Positions 34,414 through 49,294 are shown, counted from the first letter of the stretch. The stretch is DNA of 64,000 nucleotides from Marinactinospora thermotolerans DSM 45154 (GCF_900167435.1 NZ_FUWS01000002.1:517534-581533), one strand, 5' to 3'. Numbers and translations: made by a program. Notes: generated from the sequence alone by a model not told the origin.

Positions 34414-35484
34414 TCAGTGTTTGCGCGCGGTGGCCGCCACGATCAGGTCGGCCAACGCGGAGCGGGCCTCTTCGGCGATCAGGTCGCTCTCCAGGGCCGT
34501 CGTCGCCTCACCGACGTAGTCGTCGATGCGCTGCTCGCACGCCGCCAGAGCACCGCTGTCGACGATGACGTCGCGCATCCACTCCACGTCCTCGGCGCTC
34601 AGCCCCGGATCGCCCAGCAGGTCCCGGAACCGGCGTGTCTCGGCTGCTTTGGCGCGGCTGAGCGTCTCGGCCACGATCAGGGTGCGCTTGCCCTCGCGCA
34701 GGTCGTCGCCGGCGGGCTTGCCCGTCAACTCGGGGTCGCCGAACACGCCGAGCACGTCGTCGCGGAGCTGGAAGGCGATGCCGAGCGGAATCCCGTAGGC
34801 GGAGTAGACGGGGGCCAGCTCAACGCCGCGTCCGGCCAGCGCCGCTCCCAGATGCATAGGCCGCTCGACCGTGTACTTGGCCGACTTGTAACGCATGACC
34901 CGCAGCGACGCCTCGACGCTGTCGGCGCCCCGCGCCTGTTCCACCAGGTCCAGGTACTGACCCGCCATGACCTCGGTGCGCATCAGGTCGAACGGGCCCC
35001 GGCCCGCGCTCAGCGCGTCGGCGGGCAGGCCGCTGGCCTGATACATCTCGTCCGACCAGGCCAGGCACAGGTCGCCGAGCAGAACGGCCGCGCCGCGCCC
35101 GAACTCCAGCGACCCGCCGTCCCAGCCGGCGTCGGCGTGCAGGGCGGCCAGTTGCCGGTGGACGGCGGGGAGCCCCCTGCGGGTGTCGCTGTTGTCGATG
35201 ACGTCGTCGTGGATGAGCGCGCAGGCCTGGAGGAATTCCAGGGACGCCGCCGCGGCGTAGATCTCCGGGACGTCCTCGCCGCCGGCCCCTCGCCACCCCC
35301 AGTAGCAGAACGCCGGACGCAGCCGCTTCCCCCCGGTGAGCATGGAGTCCAGGGAGTCGAGCAACGGGGCGAGCTCCGCGCCGATCTCCAGGACCTCGGG
35401 GCGGCGGCGCTGGACGAACCCGGCGAGCCGGGCGTCGATCGCCGGACGCACGAAGGAGACGGGGGAGGAGTGCGAGGAACTCAT
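34414..35484 (-). CDS. Polyprenyl (geranylgeranyl/farnesyl-type) diphosphate synthase
   Basis: A 356-residue trans-prenyltransferase. It has GGKRLRP, the first aspartate-rich motif [16 protein letters not shown] for allylic-substrate binding and the second aspartate region [12 protein letters not shown]. Product length cannot be read with certainty; the mycobacterial gene in this position is idsA2 (Rv2173). ATG at 35484 is preceded by GATAAC at a distance suited to a leaderless or very short-leader transcript and no strong RBS. It diverges from metF. Confidence 0.9.
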   Translation of the reverse strand: MSSSHSSPVSFVRPAIDARLAGFVQRRRPEVLEIGAELAPLLDSLDSMLTGGKRLRPAFCYWGWRGAGGEDVPEIYAAAASLEFLQACALIHDDVIDNSDTRRGLPAVHRQLAALHADAGWDGGSLEFGRGAAVLLGDLCLAWSDEMYQASGLPADALSAGRGPFDLMRTEVMAGQYLDLVEQARGADSVEASLRVMRYKSAKYTVERPMHLGAALAGRGVELAPVYSAYGIPLGIAFQLRDDVLGVFGDPELTGKPAGDDLREGKRTLIVAETLSRAKAAETRRFRDLLGDPGLSAEDVEWMRDVIVDSGALAACEQRIDDYVGEATTALESDLIAEEARSALADLIVAATARKH

Positions 35485-35612
35485 GGAGAGCAGGTTATCC
35501 CTTACCAGACCGGGGCCCATACCACCAGGTTCGGGACGTACTCCGTCGTCCCCGTGCCTCATCCGGCCACCGGCCGGGGCGCAGGATGACGACGTGGCCT
35601 AAGGTAAGGGTC

Positions 35613-36566
35613 ATGCTTGGGTCACCGTCACGCTCCGGCGCGCCGCGGGGAGCCGCCCCTCGCCCGCGGCGCATCAGCGATCTTCTCGCCGCGGGCGAGA
35701 CGACGTTCTCCTTCGAGTTCTTCCCGCCGAAGACCGCGGAGGGCGAACGCAAGTTCTGGCGGGTCATCCGCGAGATCGAGGCCCTGCAACCCTCTTTCGT
35801 GTCGGTCACCTACGGGGCGGGTGGCAGCACCCGCGACCGGACGGTCGAGATCACCGAGCGCGTGGCGACCGACACCACGCTCCTGCCGGTGGCCCACATG
35901 ACGGCGGTCAACCACTCGCTGCGCGAGCTGCGTCATCTCATCGGCCGTTTCGCCGGCGTCGGGGTCACCAACATGCTGGCGTTGCGCGGCGATCCCCCGG
36001 GCGATCCGTTGGGCGAGTGGGTGCGCCATCCCGAGGGGCTGGAGTACGCCGAGGAGCTGGTCCGGCTCATCAAGGAGAGCGGGGACTTCAGCGTCGGCGT
36101 CGCGGCCTTCCCGCACAAGCACCCGCGTTCGGTCGACCTTGAGACTGACCTGGAGTACTTCGTCCGCAAGTGTCGGGCCGGAGCCGACTACGCGATCACC
36201 CAGATGTTCTTCGAGGCCGACCAGTACCTGCGGCTGCGCGACCGGGTGGCGGCCAAGGGGTGTGACATCCCCATCATCCCCGAGATCATGCCGGTGACGA
36301 AGCTGAGCACCATCGAGCGCTCCGAGCAGCTGTCGGGAGCGCCCTTCCCCCGTCGTCTGGCCGAGGAGTTCGAACGCCTCGGGGACGATCCCGAGGCGGT
36401 GCGTCAGCTCGGTATCGAGCAGGGGACCCGTCTGTGCGAACGGCTGCTGGCCGAAGGGGTGCCGGGCATCCACTTCATCACGCTGAACCAGTCGACCGCG
36501 ACCCGGGAGATCTACCGGAGGATCGCCGGCTCGCGGGTTCCCGTAGGGGCAGCGTCGCGGCCATGA
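35613..36566 (+). CDS. metF: 5,10-Methylenetetrahydrofolate reductase
   Basis: A 317-residue MetF reducing methylene-THF to methyl-THF with FAD. Motifs: SFEFFPPKT with the catalytic Glu, [33 protein letters not shown] and [17 protein letters not shown] box ends about 8 bp before the ATG and there is no RBS, so the transcript is probably leaderless. Its last 89 bp overlap the convergent acetyltransferase gene on the other strand. It supplies methyl groups for methionine and thus for MetK downstream in the map. Confidence 0.95.
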   Translation: MLGSPSRSGAPRGAAPRPRRISDLLAAGETTFSFEFFPPKTAEGERKFWRVIREIEALQPSFVSVTYGAGGSTRDRTVEITERVATDTTLLPVAHMTAVNHSLRELRHLIGRFAGVGVTNMLALRGDPPGDPLGEWVRHPEGLEYAEELVRLIKESGDFSVGVAAFPHKHPRSVDLETDLEYFVRKCRAGADYAITQMFFEADQYLRLRDRVAAKGCDIPIIPEIMPVTKLSTIERSEQLSGAPFPRRLAEEFERLGDDPEAVRQLGIEQGTRLCERLLAEGVPGIHFITLNQSTATREIYRRIAGSRVPVGAASRP

Positions 36567-37095
36567 TCGCGAACGGCTGGTCGGGGCTTCCCGGGAAGCG
36601 CAGCGAGTCCAGCACGTCGACGAAGCCGCACGAGAGGTAGAGCCGCCGCGCGCGGCTGGGGCCCACGGGGGTCGACAGCGCCGCGGTGCGCTCGGTCCGG
36701 CCAGAGGTGAGCCGTTCCAGCAGGGCGCGCCCCAGGCCCCGTCCCTGTGACTCCGGACGGACGTGGACCTCGGCGATCTCGAAGGAGTCGCCGAACCAGC
36801 GGGGAACGGCGGCGGGATCGTGCGCCGTCAGTTCCCGGGTGACCACGTCGTGCCACCACTGCCCGGCCCGCCCGTGGAAGCCGTAGGCGAAGCCCACGGC
36901 CTCGTCCGTGTCGGCCTTCACCGCCACGACGGAGTGGAACGAGGGCAGGTCGGCGTGGTGGTGCATGATGGCGCGCCGGCCGGGGAGAAGGTCGGGCTCG
37001 GGGCGCATGGCCGCGGAGTAGATCTCCGCCAGCGCCGGAATGGCGCGAACGAACGCCGGCGCGGCGAGATCCCATATCTCGGTCTGGGTGTCCAC
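36478..37095 (-). CDS. GNAT-family N-acetyltransferase
   Basis: A 205-residue acetyltransferase. The acetyl-CoA motif A is [20 protein letters not shown], and [10 protein letters not shown] is motif B. The last 25 residues ([20 protein letters not shown]) are basic, low in complexity and encoded antisense to the metF 3' end, so they may be a recent extension after loss of an earlier stop. The substrate is unknown. It is followed by the YbaK gene upstream in the same leftward direction, 27 bp apart. Confidence 0.85.
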   Translation of the reverse strand: MDTQTEIWDLAAPAFVRAIPALAEIYSAAMRPEPDLLPGRRAIMHHHADLPSFHSVVAVKADTDEAVGFAYGFHGRAGQWWHDVVTRELTAHDPAAVPRWFGDSFEIAEVHVRPESQGRGLGRALLERLTSGRTERTAALSTPVGPSRARRLYLSCGFVDVLDSLRFPGSPDQPFAIMAATLPLREPASRRSSGRSPGSRSTGSA

Positions 37096-37122
37096 GGCGC
37101 TTCCTGGGACGGGATCGGCTGG

Positions 37123-37611
37123 TCAGTCCGCTCCGACGTCGGCGACCGTTCCGGAGGTGATCCGGACGAGTTCGGCGAACGAGGTCGGGAAGACGGTGTG
37201 CGGGTGTCCCGCTGCCGCCCACACTACGTCGTACCCGCGCAGCCATTCGTCGACCAGGGTGGGAATGGGCGAGGGGTGTCCCAACGGGGCGACGCCGCCG
37301 ATGGGCTGTCCCGTGGCGGCGCGGACGAACTCCGGCGTGGCCCGTTCCACCGAGGTGGCGCCGAGGAGGGCGGCGACCTTGGCGGTGTCCACCCGGTGGG
37401 CGCCGCTGGTCAGCACGAGCAGCGGGGTGGGCCGGGGGGAACTGTCACAGGTCACCGCGAAGATGAGGCTGTTGGCGATCGCCCCGGTCGGACAGCCCAG
37501 CTGCCTGGCGGCGTCGGCCGCGGTTCGAGCGGGGTGGGGGAGTTCGCGTACCTCGCCGTTGACCCCGAGTTCGGCGAGGCGGTCGGCGACGAGCAGAGAG
37601 GCCGGTCCCAT
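37123..37611 (-). CDS. YbaK/EbsC-type aminoacyl-tRNA deacylase
   Basis: A 162-residue single-domain protein of the YbaK/ProX editing family, which hydrolyses mischarged aminoacyl-tRNA (Cys-tRNAPro and similar). The conserved elements are GAIANSLIF, SGAHRVDTAKVA (Lys) and GQPIGGVAPLGHP. The frame stays open far upstream, but ATG at 37611 begins the domain (MGPASLLVADRLAELG) and a TACAAT -10 box ends 7 bp before it, so it is probably leaderless. Exact tRNA substrate unknown. Confidence 0.88.
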   Translation of the reverse strand: MGPASLLVADRLAELGVNGEVRELPHPARTAADAARQLGCPTGAIANSLIFAVTCDSSPRPTPLLVLTSGAHRVDTAKVAALLGATSVERATPEFVRAATGQPIGGVAPLGHPSPIPTLVDEWLRGYDVVWAAAGHPHTVFPTSFAELVRITSGTVADVGAD

Positions 37612-37618
37612 GGCGGCG

Positions 37619-37624
37619 ATTGTA
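37619..37624 (-). promoter_or_regulatory. -10 box of the leaderless YbaK gene
   Basis: TACAAT on the minus strand, 7 bp before the ATG at 37611. With the usual spacing transcription would begin at the start codon itself. Confidence 0.5.
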
Positions 37625-37680
37625 CGCCGGAAGTTCCGCTCGCGTCCCGGTGATGACGAAGGCGCAGGTGGGCGGCCTTG

Positions 37681-37696
37681 ACGAACAGGTGTTCGA
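37681..37696. promoter_or_regulatory. LexA (SOS)-box-like palindrome
   Basis: ACGAACAGGTGTTCGA matches the actinobacterial/Bacillus LexA box TCGAAC-N4-GTTCGA at 11 of 12 fixed positions. It lies in the 315-bp divergent region between the YbaK gene (37611) and the HEPN gene (37927); a TTGACG hexamer overlaps its left edge on the plus strand. The remaining interval has no gene. Confidence 0.45.
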
Positions 37697-37926
37697 TAAG
37701 GTTCACTGAAATCAAGCCCTGGTCGGACGCACGGATCACCAAGGACGGAACGCTTTCCGCGTATGCGGGGCCGATCCCCTTCTGATCGACGGGTGACCCT
37801 GGAGCCCTTCACAGGCTCGTGCCCGGCGCCGCCCCCGCGGCGGACGGACACGGGAGCGGTCGGGCGGGAGGAGGGGAAGCCCCTCGCCCGGCCGCATCCA
37901 ACGGGCACCCGGTTTGGAGGTCATCC

Positions 37927-38397
37927 ATGACCGTCGTACAGCCACCCATCTTCTCCGCGGACCTGGTCAACGCGCGCCCGCGCCCGCGGACCGCCCCGGC
38001 GGCGCTGAACCTGCTCGAATCGGCTCACGGTTACCTACGCGACGCCGTCGACGCCTCGGATCCCGATCTGCGCTACATCAACGCCCACATGGCGGCCCTG
38101 CGCGCGGGCGCGGCCATCGTCGCCCACCGAAGCGGGCCGTCGGCCCGGCCGGTGCGGGGCAGGGCACTGCGCAGTGTGTGGGAGTTGCTCGAGGAGAACG
38201 CGCCCGAACTTCGCGAGTGGGCCGGGTTCTTCGCCGCGGGTGCGGCCAAACGCGCCGCGGCCGAGGCTCACCTGCCCGACGCGGTCTCGCGGGCCGAGGC
38301 CGATGAGCTCATCAGGGACGCCCGGACGTTCGTGAACGTGGCCCGGGCGATCCTCGGAGCCACGTCCGGCGGCACGGCGCTACGGCGCGCGGGATGA
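37927..38397 (+). CDS. SAV_6107-type HEPN protein
   Basis: A 156-residue all-helical protein of the actinobacterial SAV_6107 HEPN family: LLESAHGYLRDAVDASDPDL, RYINAHMAALRAGAAIVAHR, then ELREWAGFFAAGAAKRAAAE. HEPN domains are often RNases or partners of nucleotidyltransferases, but the RX4-6H catalytic motif of RNase members is not obvious. GGAGGTCATCC fixes the ATG. Its 5' region contains a LexA-like palindrome. In streptomycetes this gene is a conserved neighbour of bldD-linked loci; function unknown. Confidence 0.8.
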   Translation: MTVVQPPIFSADLVNARPRPRTAPAALNLLESAHGYLRDAVDASDPDLRYINAHMAALRAGAAIVAHRSGPSARPVRGRALRSVWELLEENAPELREWAGFFAAGAAKRAAAEAHLPDAVSRAEADELIRDARTFVNVARAILGATSGGTALRRAG

Positions 38398-38495
38398 ACC
38401 CGCCCGCCGGGCTCGCCCGCGCAGGCCGAACCGCCCCGGCGCGTGGTGGGGCGGCGACCGCCACGGCCCGAGCGCGTGGGGCCGGGCCTCACCCG

Positions 38496-38537
38496 CCGTT
38501 GTGGGCCGCTCTCGCCAGCGAGCGTGGCCCACAACGG
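38496..38537. terminator. Terminator between convergent HEPN gene and bldD
   Basis: A 12-bp perfect stem (38496-38507 with 38526-38537) encloses a smaller CGCT..AGCG hairpin. It is about 100 bp after the HEPN stop and 30 bp past the bldD stop. Confidence 0.75.
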
Positions 38538-38565
38538 AGGAAGGCCGGGCCGGTGGTCGCCGCCG

Positions 38566-39060
38566 TTAGAAGGCGTCGACCGCGCGGCGTGCCTCGGGGT
38601 CGAGCACGCCCCAGCTGATCAGTTCCTCGGTCAGGTCCCCCGGCGAACGGTCGTAGATGACGGCGAGGGAGCGCAGGTCCTCCTGGCGGATGGACAGGAC
38701 GCGGCCGTTGTAGTCGCCGCGCTGGCTCTGGATCGTGGCGACGTAGCGCGCCAGCGGGCCGGCCTTCTCCTGGGGCAGCTGCTGCATGCGCTCCAGGTCG
38801 ATCACCAGCTTGGGCGTGGGGCCCAGCGGGGTCGGCGCCGCGCCGCCCGGCAGCAGCTCCGACATGGGGACCCCGTAGAAGTCGGCGAGCTCGGCGAGCT
38901 TCTGCACGGTCACGGCGCGGTCACCACGTTCGTAGGAACCGACCACGACGGCCTTCCAGCGCCCGTGGGACTTCTCTTCGACACCGTGCAGGGACAGCCC
39001 CTGCTGGGTGCGGATGGCGCGCAGCCGCGCGCCGAGGGACTTGGCGTATTCCGATGGCAT
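38566..39060 (-). CDS. bldD: Developmental master regulator BldD
   Basis: A 164-residue regulator nearly identical in layout to S. coelicolor BldD. The N-terminal XRE helix-turn-helix begins PSEYAKSLGARLRAIRTQQG and includes VVVGSYERGDRAVTVQKLAE; the C-terminal domain carries the c-di-GMP signature RGD-X8-RQED (RGDYNGRVLSIRQEDL). Tetrameric c-di-GMP links two BldD C-domains and represses sporulation genes. Compared with Streptomyces RQDD the third position is Glu. ATG at 39060 matches the family. Its presence points to a sporulating or morphologically complex actinomycete. Confidence 0.97.
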   Translation of the reverse strand: MPSEYAKSLGARLRAIRTQQGLSLHGVEEKSHGRWKAVVVGSYERGDRAVTVQKLAELADFYGVPMSELLPGGAAPTPLGPTPKLVIDLERMQQLPQEKAGPLARYVATIQSQRGDYNGRVLSIRQEDLRSLAVIYDRSPGDLTEELISWGVLDPEARRAVDAF

Positions 39061-41136
<2,076 letters not shown>

Positions 41137-41148
41137 GAGAGACGACGA

Positions 41149-42444
41149 ATGAGCCAGACCACCACCTACCTGCTCCGCGGCGCCCGCCTGCTGGGCGGCC
41201 ACCCCACCGACCTCCTGCTGCGCGATGGCGTCGTCGCCGCCGTCGGCGCCGGCCTGGACGCCGGGGACGCGCGGGTCGTCGATGCGGAGGGGCTGATCGC
41301 CCTGCCCGGCCTGGTCGACCTGCACACCCACCTGCGCGAACCCGGCCGCGAGGACGCCGAGACCGTCGCCAGTGGTGCCCGGGCCGCCGCGATGGGCGGT
41401 TACACCGCGGTACACGCCATGGCCAACACCGACCCCGTCGCCGACACCGCCGGTGTCGTCGAGCAGGTCTGGCGGCTGGGCCGCGACGCCGGATACTGCG
41501 ACGTGCAGCCGGTGGGCGCGGTCACCCAGAACCTCGACGGCGCGCACCTGGCCGAGCTGGGCGCGATGGCCGACTCCATCGCCGGGGTCCGCGTGTTCTC
41601 CGACGACGGCAAGTGCGTCTCCGACGCGCTGCTCATGCGCCGGGCGCTGGAGTACGTCAAGGCGTTCGACGGTGTCATCGCCCAGCACGCGCAGGAGCCA
41701 CGGCTGACCGAGCACGCGCAGATGAACGAGGGCGTCGTCTCCGACCGGTTGGGCCTGGCCGGATGGCCGGCCGTCGCCGAGGAGGCGATCATCGCCCGCG
41801 ACTGCCTGCTCGCCGAGCACGTCGGCTCGCGCCTGCACATCTGCCACGTCTCCACCAAGGGATCCGTGCAGATCATCCGCTGGGCCAAGAGCCGCGGTTG
41901 CGACGTGACCGCCGAGGTCACCCCCCACCACCTGCTGCTCACCGACGACCTCGCCGAGAGCTACGACCCGATCTACAAGGTCAACCCGCCGCTGCGCACC
42001 GCCGAGGACGTCCGCGCGCTGCGCGAGGGACTCGCCGACGGCACGATCGACTGCGTGGCCACCGACCACGCGCCCCACCCCATCGAGGCGAAGGAGACCG
42101 AGTGGTCCAACGCCGCGATGGGGATGATCGGGCTGGAGACCGCCCTTTCGGTGGTCCAGCACGCCATGGTCGACACCGGGCTGCTCGACTGGGCCGGGGT
42201 CGCCGAGCGCATGTCGGCCGCCCCGGCGCGCATCGGCCGTCTGGGCGGGCACGGCCGCCCGCTCGCGGTCGGCGAACCCGCCAACGTTACGCTTTATGAC
42301 GCGGACGCCACGCGCGAGGTCGACCCGACGGCCATGGTCTCCAAGAGCGCCAACACCCCCTATCGGGGCATGCGCCTGCCCGGCCGGGTCGTCGCCACGT
42401 TCCTGCGCGGTGTTCCGACGGTTCTCGATGGGAAGATTCAGTGA
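41149..42444 (+). CDS. pyrC: Dihydroorotase (class I)
   Basis: A 431-residue amidohydrolase closing carbamoyl-aspartate to dihydroorotate. The zinc motif is [13 protein letters not shown]; further ligands are in HVSTKGSVQ and CVATDHAPH (catalytic Asp). It is 12 bp after pyrB (GGAGAGACGACG as RBS) and overlaps carA by four bases (GTGA). Many actinobacteria have a small membrane-protein gene between pyrC and carA; it is absent here. Confidence 0.97.
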   Translation: MSQTTTYLLRGARLLGGHPTDLLLRDGVVAAVGAGLDAGDARVVDAEGLIALPGLVDLHTHLREPGREDAETVASGARAAAMGGYTAVHAMANTDPVADTAGVVEQVWRLGRDAGYCDVQPVGAVTQNLDGAHLAELGAMADSIAGVRVFSDDGKCVSDALLMRRALEYVKAFDGVIAQHAQEPRLTEHAQMNEGVVSDRLGLAGWPAVAEEAIIARDCLLAEHVGSRLHICHVSTKGSVQIIRWAKSRGCDVTAEVTPHHLLLTDDLAESYDPIYKVNPPLRTAEDVRALREGLADGTIDCVATDHAPHPIEAKETEWSNAAMGMIGLETALSVVQHAMVDTGLLDWAGVAERMSAAPARIGRLGGHGRPLAVGEPANVTLYDADATREVDPTAMVSKSANTPYRGMRLPGRVVATFLRGVPTVLDGKIQ

Positions 42445-43604
42445 CCACACAAGCAGCCAACCCGAAGGTCCCCGCTCTGCTCGTGCTGGAGGACGGCCGG
42501 GTGTTCCACGGTCGTTCCTTCGGCGCCGAGGGCGAGACGTTCGGTGAGATCGTGTTCAACACCGGGATGACCGGTTACCAGGAGACCCTCACCGACCCCT
42601 CCTACCACCGCCAGATCGTGGCCATGACGGCCCCGCACATCGGCAACACCGGGGTCAACGACGACGACCCCGAGTCCGGTCGTATCTGGGTCGCCGGATA
42701 CGTCGTGCGCGAGCCGGCCCGCATCCCCTCCAACTGGCGTTCCCAGCGCACCCTCGACGAGGAGCTGCGCCGCCAGGGCGTCGTCGGCATCGCGATGTCC
42801 GGTACCCGCGCGCTCACCCGCCACCTGCGCGACCGCGGTGCGATGCGGGCGGGGATCAGCACCACCGAGACCGATCCCGCGGCCCTGCTGGAGCGGGTCC
42901 TGGCCAGTCCCGGGATGGCAGGGGCCGACCTGGCCGCCGAGGTCACCACGGCCCGGCCCTACGTGGTCCGTCCCCCCGAGGGGGTGGCCACCCGCTTCAC
43001 GGTCGCGGCCGTCGACCTGGGCATCAAGGCCATGACCCCCCAGCGCCTGGCCGAACGCGGGTGCGAGGTGCACGTCCTGCCCGCCGACTCGACCGCCGAG
43101 GACATCCTCGCGCTCGACACCGACGGGGTGTTCTTCAGCAACGGCCCCGGCGACCCCGCCACCGCCGACGGCCCGGTCGCCGCGATGCGCGGCGTCCTGG
43201 AGGCGGGCAAGCCCCTCTTCGGCATCTGCTTCGGCAACCAGGTGCTCGGCCGCGCCCTCGGCCTGGGGACCTACAAGCTGCGATTCGGTCACCGCGGCGT
43301 CAACCAGCCGGTCCAGGACGTGCACACCAAGCGGGTCCACATCACCAGCCACAACCACGGCTTCGCGGTCGACGCGCCCACCGACGGCCCGTTCGACACC
43401 CCCTACGGCCGGGCCGAGGTCAGCCACGTCGACCTCAACGACGGCGTGGTCGAGGGGTTGCGGCTGCTGGACCGGCCCGCCTTCAGCGTCCAGTACCACC
43501 CCGAGGCCGCGGCCGGCCCGCACGACGCCGCCGAGCTCTTCGACGCGTTCTGCGACCTCATGGCCGAGCGGAAAGGCGCGGTGTCCGTGCGGGCCGCTGG
43601 GTGA
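42441..43604 (+). CDS. carA: Carbamoyl-phosphate synthase, glutaminase subunit
   Basis: A 387-residue subunit hydrolysing glutamine and passing ammonia to CarB. The N-terminal domain contains [20 protein letters not shown]; the class I amidotransferase has its nucleophile in [11 protein letters not shown] and the His/Glu pair in [12 protein letters not shown]. The CFGNQ form differs from the E. coli CLGHQ but keeps the cysteine. GTG at 42441 overlaps the pyrC stop. It is followed by a 161-bp gap containing a strong hairpin before carB. Confidence 0.97.
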   Translation: MTTQAANPKVPALLVLEDGRVFHGRSFGAEGETFGEIVFNTGMTGYQETLTDPSYHRQIVAMTAPHIGNTGVNDDDPESGRIWVAGYVVREPARIPSNWRSQRTLDEELRRQGVVGIAMSGTRALTRHLRDRGAMRAGISTTETDPAALLERVLASPGMAGADLAAEVTTARPYVVRPPEGVATRFTVAAVDLGIKAMTPQRLAERGCEVHVLPADSTAEDILALDTDGVFFSNGPGDPATADGPVAAMRGVLEAGKPLFGICFGNQVLGRALGLGTYKLRFGHRGVNQPVQDVHTKRVHITSHNHGFAVDAPTDGPFDTPYGRAEVSHVDLNDGVVEGLRLLDRPAFSVQYHPEAAAGPHDAAELFDAFCDLMAERKGAVSVRAAG

Positions 43605-43619
43605 GACACGCCGGAGCCG

Positions 43620-43649
43620 ACCGTCGGCCTTCGCGCGAAGGCCGACGGT
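43620..43649 (+). other. Strong hairpin between carA and carB
   Basis: A perfect 14-bp stem (43620-43633 with 43636-43649) with a nominal 2-nt loop lies 16 bp after carA inside an otherwise compact operon. It could be a partial terminator, an mRNA-stabilising 3' end or a processing site. The rest of the 161-bp gap shows no gene. Confidence 0.65.
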
Positions 43650-43765
43650 GACCCCCGGTCCCCGTCCCGCCTCTCCCCGACAGCCGGGGAACCCCGTCGT
43701 CCGCGGGGCGACCGCGCCGATCGCCGCGGGCCCCGCGCATCAACCACCTCCGCAGAGGAAGAGCA

Positions 43766-47068
<3,303 letters not shown>

Positions 47069-47081
47069 ACTCAGGGGCGGT

Positions 47082-47115
47082 CCGGACGCCCTGCTGTCGA
47101 CAGCGGGGCGTCCGG
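47082..47115 (+). terminator. Hairpin after carB
   Basis: A 16-bp stem with one G-U pair (47082-47097 with 47100-47115) lies 14 bp after the carB stop. It has terminator strength without U-tail. If it stops transcription even partly, pyrK-pyrD need their own promoter in 47116-47291, where I see no other feature. Confidence 0.65.
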
Positions 47116-47291
47116 CGTACCCGGACCCTCTTCGGACCGATTCGGTGGTTTCGCGCGTGCCGTGCTCGCGGTCCGCGACCTGTCCGGAGAAGCTGTGGGG
47201 GAACCGACGAGGGAGGCCGCCGGACCGGCGCGAGACGTGGAACCGGGTCCGACCGCCCCGGATCCACCGAGCGAAGCGAGGCCAGTGGACA

Positions 47292-48185
47292 GTGAGTGAT
47301 TTCCGACCCGTGCAGATGCGCAGTCCGGTGCTGACGGTGCGGCGTGTCGACGCCTACCACGCCATCACCGTGGTGGCGCCGGGCATCGCCGAGAGGTTCC
47401 GTTCGGGACAGTTCGTCGCGGTGGCGGTGGGCGGTGAGCAGTCCAGCATGCTGCTCCGCCGCGCGTTCGCCATCCACGAGGTCAAGCCCGACTACGGGGG
47501 AACCGTGGAGTTCCTCTTCGCGGTGCGTGGACGGGGCACCGCCTGGCTGGCCGAGCGGCGTTCCAGGGACCTGCTCGACATCGTGGGGCCGCTGGGACGT
47601 CCCTTCCCGTTGCCGCGCGACCCGGTCAACTGCGTGCTGGTGGGCGGCGGCGCGGGGGCCGCGCCGCTGTTCCCATTGGCGCACACGCTGCGCCGGCGGG
47701 GCTGCCGGGTCGACTTCGTGCTGGGCGCGGCCGACGCGGAACGGGTCTTCGGCGCCATCACCGCGCGCAGGGTCGCCGAGACCGCGACCTTCACCACCGA
47801 CGACGGCTCCTTCGGCCTGCGCGGCCAGGTCACCGAGGTGCTGCCCCAGGTCGTCGAGGACGCCCGCTCCGACGTGATCTACGCCTGCGGGCCGATGCCG
47901 ATGCTGCGCGAGGTCACCGCGCTGGCGGCGCGCTACGACATCCCGGTGCAGGTGTCGGTCGAGGAGACGATGGCCTGTGGCACCGGGGTGTGCATGACGT
48001 GCGTCATCCCGGTGATCGGCGATGACGGCATCACCCGTATGACGCGCTCCTGTGTGGACGGTCCGGTGTTCCGGGGCGAGCGGGTGCGCTTCGACGACGT
48101 CGGCACCATCCCCTTCGACGCCCTGGGCGCCCCGGGCTGGAAGACGCACGGTGACGACGCCGTCCAGACGCGCGAGGCGGGTTAG
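47292..48185 (+). CDS. pyrK: Dihydroorotate dehydrogenase electron-transfer subunit (PyrK)
   Basis: A 297-residue FAD/2Fe-2S protein that passes electrons from the PyrD flavin to NAD+. An FAD domain with LLRRAFAIHEV and an NAD domain with VLVGGGAGAAPLFPLA and YACGPMPML lead to a C-terminal cluster of four cysteines (MACGTGVCMTC and TRSCVDG) for the 2Fe-2S centre. GTG at 47292 (VSDFRPVQMRSPVL) follows GCGAGG; the frame is open upstream but reads through a non-coding spacer. It lies directly before pyrD. Confidence 0.92.
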   Translation: MSDFRPVQMRSPVLTVRRVDAYHAITVVAPGIAERFRSGQFVAVAVGGEQSSMLLRRAFAIHEVKPDYGGTVEFLFAVRGRGTAWLAERRSRDLLDIVGPLGRPFPLPRDPVNCVLVGGGAGAAPLFPLAHTLRRRGCRVDFVLGAADAERVFGAITARRVAETATFTTDDGSFGLRGQVTEVLPQVVEDARSDVIYACGPMPMLREVTALAARYDIPVQVSVEETMACGTGVCMTCVIPVIGDDGITRMTRSCVDGPVFRGERVRFDDVGTIPFDALGAPGWKTHGDDAVQTREAG

Positions 48186-48346
48186 CCGTGGCCGCGACGA
48201 CTCCCGGCGCGACATGGTGGAAGGGCGCGGGCGGCCCCCTGCTCCCGCCGGTGGCCGAGGTGCCCGCAGGCGGCGGGGGGACACAGGAGGAGGCCCGGCG
48301 GACCGACGGGTCCGGCCGGGACGAGGCAACGAAAGGTGCGTCCGGG

Positions 48347-49294
48347 ATGAGTCCCGACCTGCGGACCCGACTGGGGGACGTGGAGCTGGCCAATCCGATC
48401 ATGACCGCGGCGGGTTGCGCGGGCGCGGGACGTGAACTGGCCCAGTTCTTCGACGTCGCCCGGATCGGCGCGGTCGTCACCAAATCGGTGATGCTGGAGC
48501 CGCGGGCGGGACGTCCGGCGCCGCGCATGGCCGAGACCCCCAGCGGGATGCTCAGCGCGATCGGGCTCCAGGGCCCGGGGATCGAGGTGTTCCTCCAGCG
48601 GGACCTGCCCTGGTTGCTGGCGCGCGGCGGGCGCGCCGTGGTCTCGATCGCGGGGGGCTCTGCCGAGGAGTACGCGGAGCTGGCCCGGCGCCTGTCCATG
48701 GCGCCGGGGGTCACGATGATCGAGATCAACCTGTCCAGCCCCAACCTGGCCGACCGCGGGCGCGACTTCACCGAGGACCCGGCGGCGGCGGCGCGGGTGG
48801 TGCGCGTGGTCCGCGCCTCGGCCCGCTCGGACATCCCGGTCTTCGCCAAGCTGTCGTCGGACGTGCCGGACCTGGTGGGGCTGGCCACGGCCTGCGCCGA
48901 GGCCGGGGCCGACGGGCTGTCCATGATCAACACGGTGCGCGGCATGGCGATCGACACCGCGACGATGCGTCCCGCGGTCGCCGGGGGGACGGGCGGGCTG
49001 TCGGGGCCGGCGATCCGCCCGATCGCGATCGCCTGCGTCTATCGGGTGCACGCCGCGCTGCCTGATGTTCCCATCATCGGGATGGGGGGCGTGCGCACCG
49101 GTTCCGACGCGTTGGAGTTCCTGCTCGCGGGGGCCTCGGCGGTGGCCGTGGGAACGGTCATCTTCCACGATCCCTCCGCCTGCGTGCGCATTCTGCGGGA
49201 GTTCGAGGAGGCCCTGGAGGAACGAGGCGTCGCCCGGGTGGGGGACCTCATCGGCGCCGCCCACCGACCTCTGGGAGCCACGGCGCTGCGTTGA
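48347..49294 (+). CDS. pyrD: PyrK-associated dihydroorotate dehydrogenase with serine catalytic base
   Basis: A 315-residue FMN enzyme oxidising dihydroorotate to orotate. It is a class 1-type barrel (DLRTRLGDVELANPIMTAAG; INTVRGMAIDT; MGGVRTGSDALEFLLAGASA) without the N-terminal membrane extension of class 2. Where class 1B enzymes have the base Cys in NISCPN, this one reads NLSSPN with Ser131. ATG at 48347 is chosen over an in-frame GTG at 48188 because the extra 53 residues (Gly/Pro-rich) are unlike the family and GAAAGG precedes the ATG; the 161-bp space after pyrK would then be untranslated. Partnership with PyrK is inferred from adjacency. Confidence 0.9.
   Translation: MSPDLRTRLGDVELANPIMTAAGCAGAGRELAQFFDVARIGAVVTKSVMLEPRAGRPAPRMAETPSGMLSAIGLQGPGIEVFLQRDLPWLLARGGRAVVSIAGGSAEEYAELARRLSMAPGVTMIEINLSSPNLADRGRDFTEDPAAAARVVRVVRASARSDIPVFAKLSSDVPDLVGLATACAEAGADGLSMINTVRGMAIDTATMRPAVAGGTGGLSGPAIRPIAIACVYRVHAALPDVPIIGMGGVRTGSDALEFLLAGASAVAVGTVIFHDPSACVRILREFEEALEERGVARVGDLIGAAHRPLGATALR

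Noticed and set aside
37819..37926. Upstream extension of the HEPN gene
   Set aside because: Extra residues are unconserved; GGAGGTCATCC directly before 37927 marks the start.
42441..43604. CarA with CFGNQ in place of CLGHQ as a damaged glutaminase
   Set aside because: The nucleophilic cysteine and the HPEA histidine/glutamate are intact and this variant is common in actinobacteria.
48188..48346. N-terminal extension of PyrD starting right after pyrK
   Set aside because: Gly/Pro-rich and unlike PyrD; a better start with an RBS exists at 48347. A real extension cannot be fully excluded.
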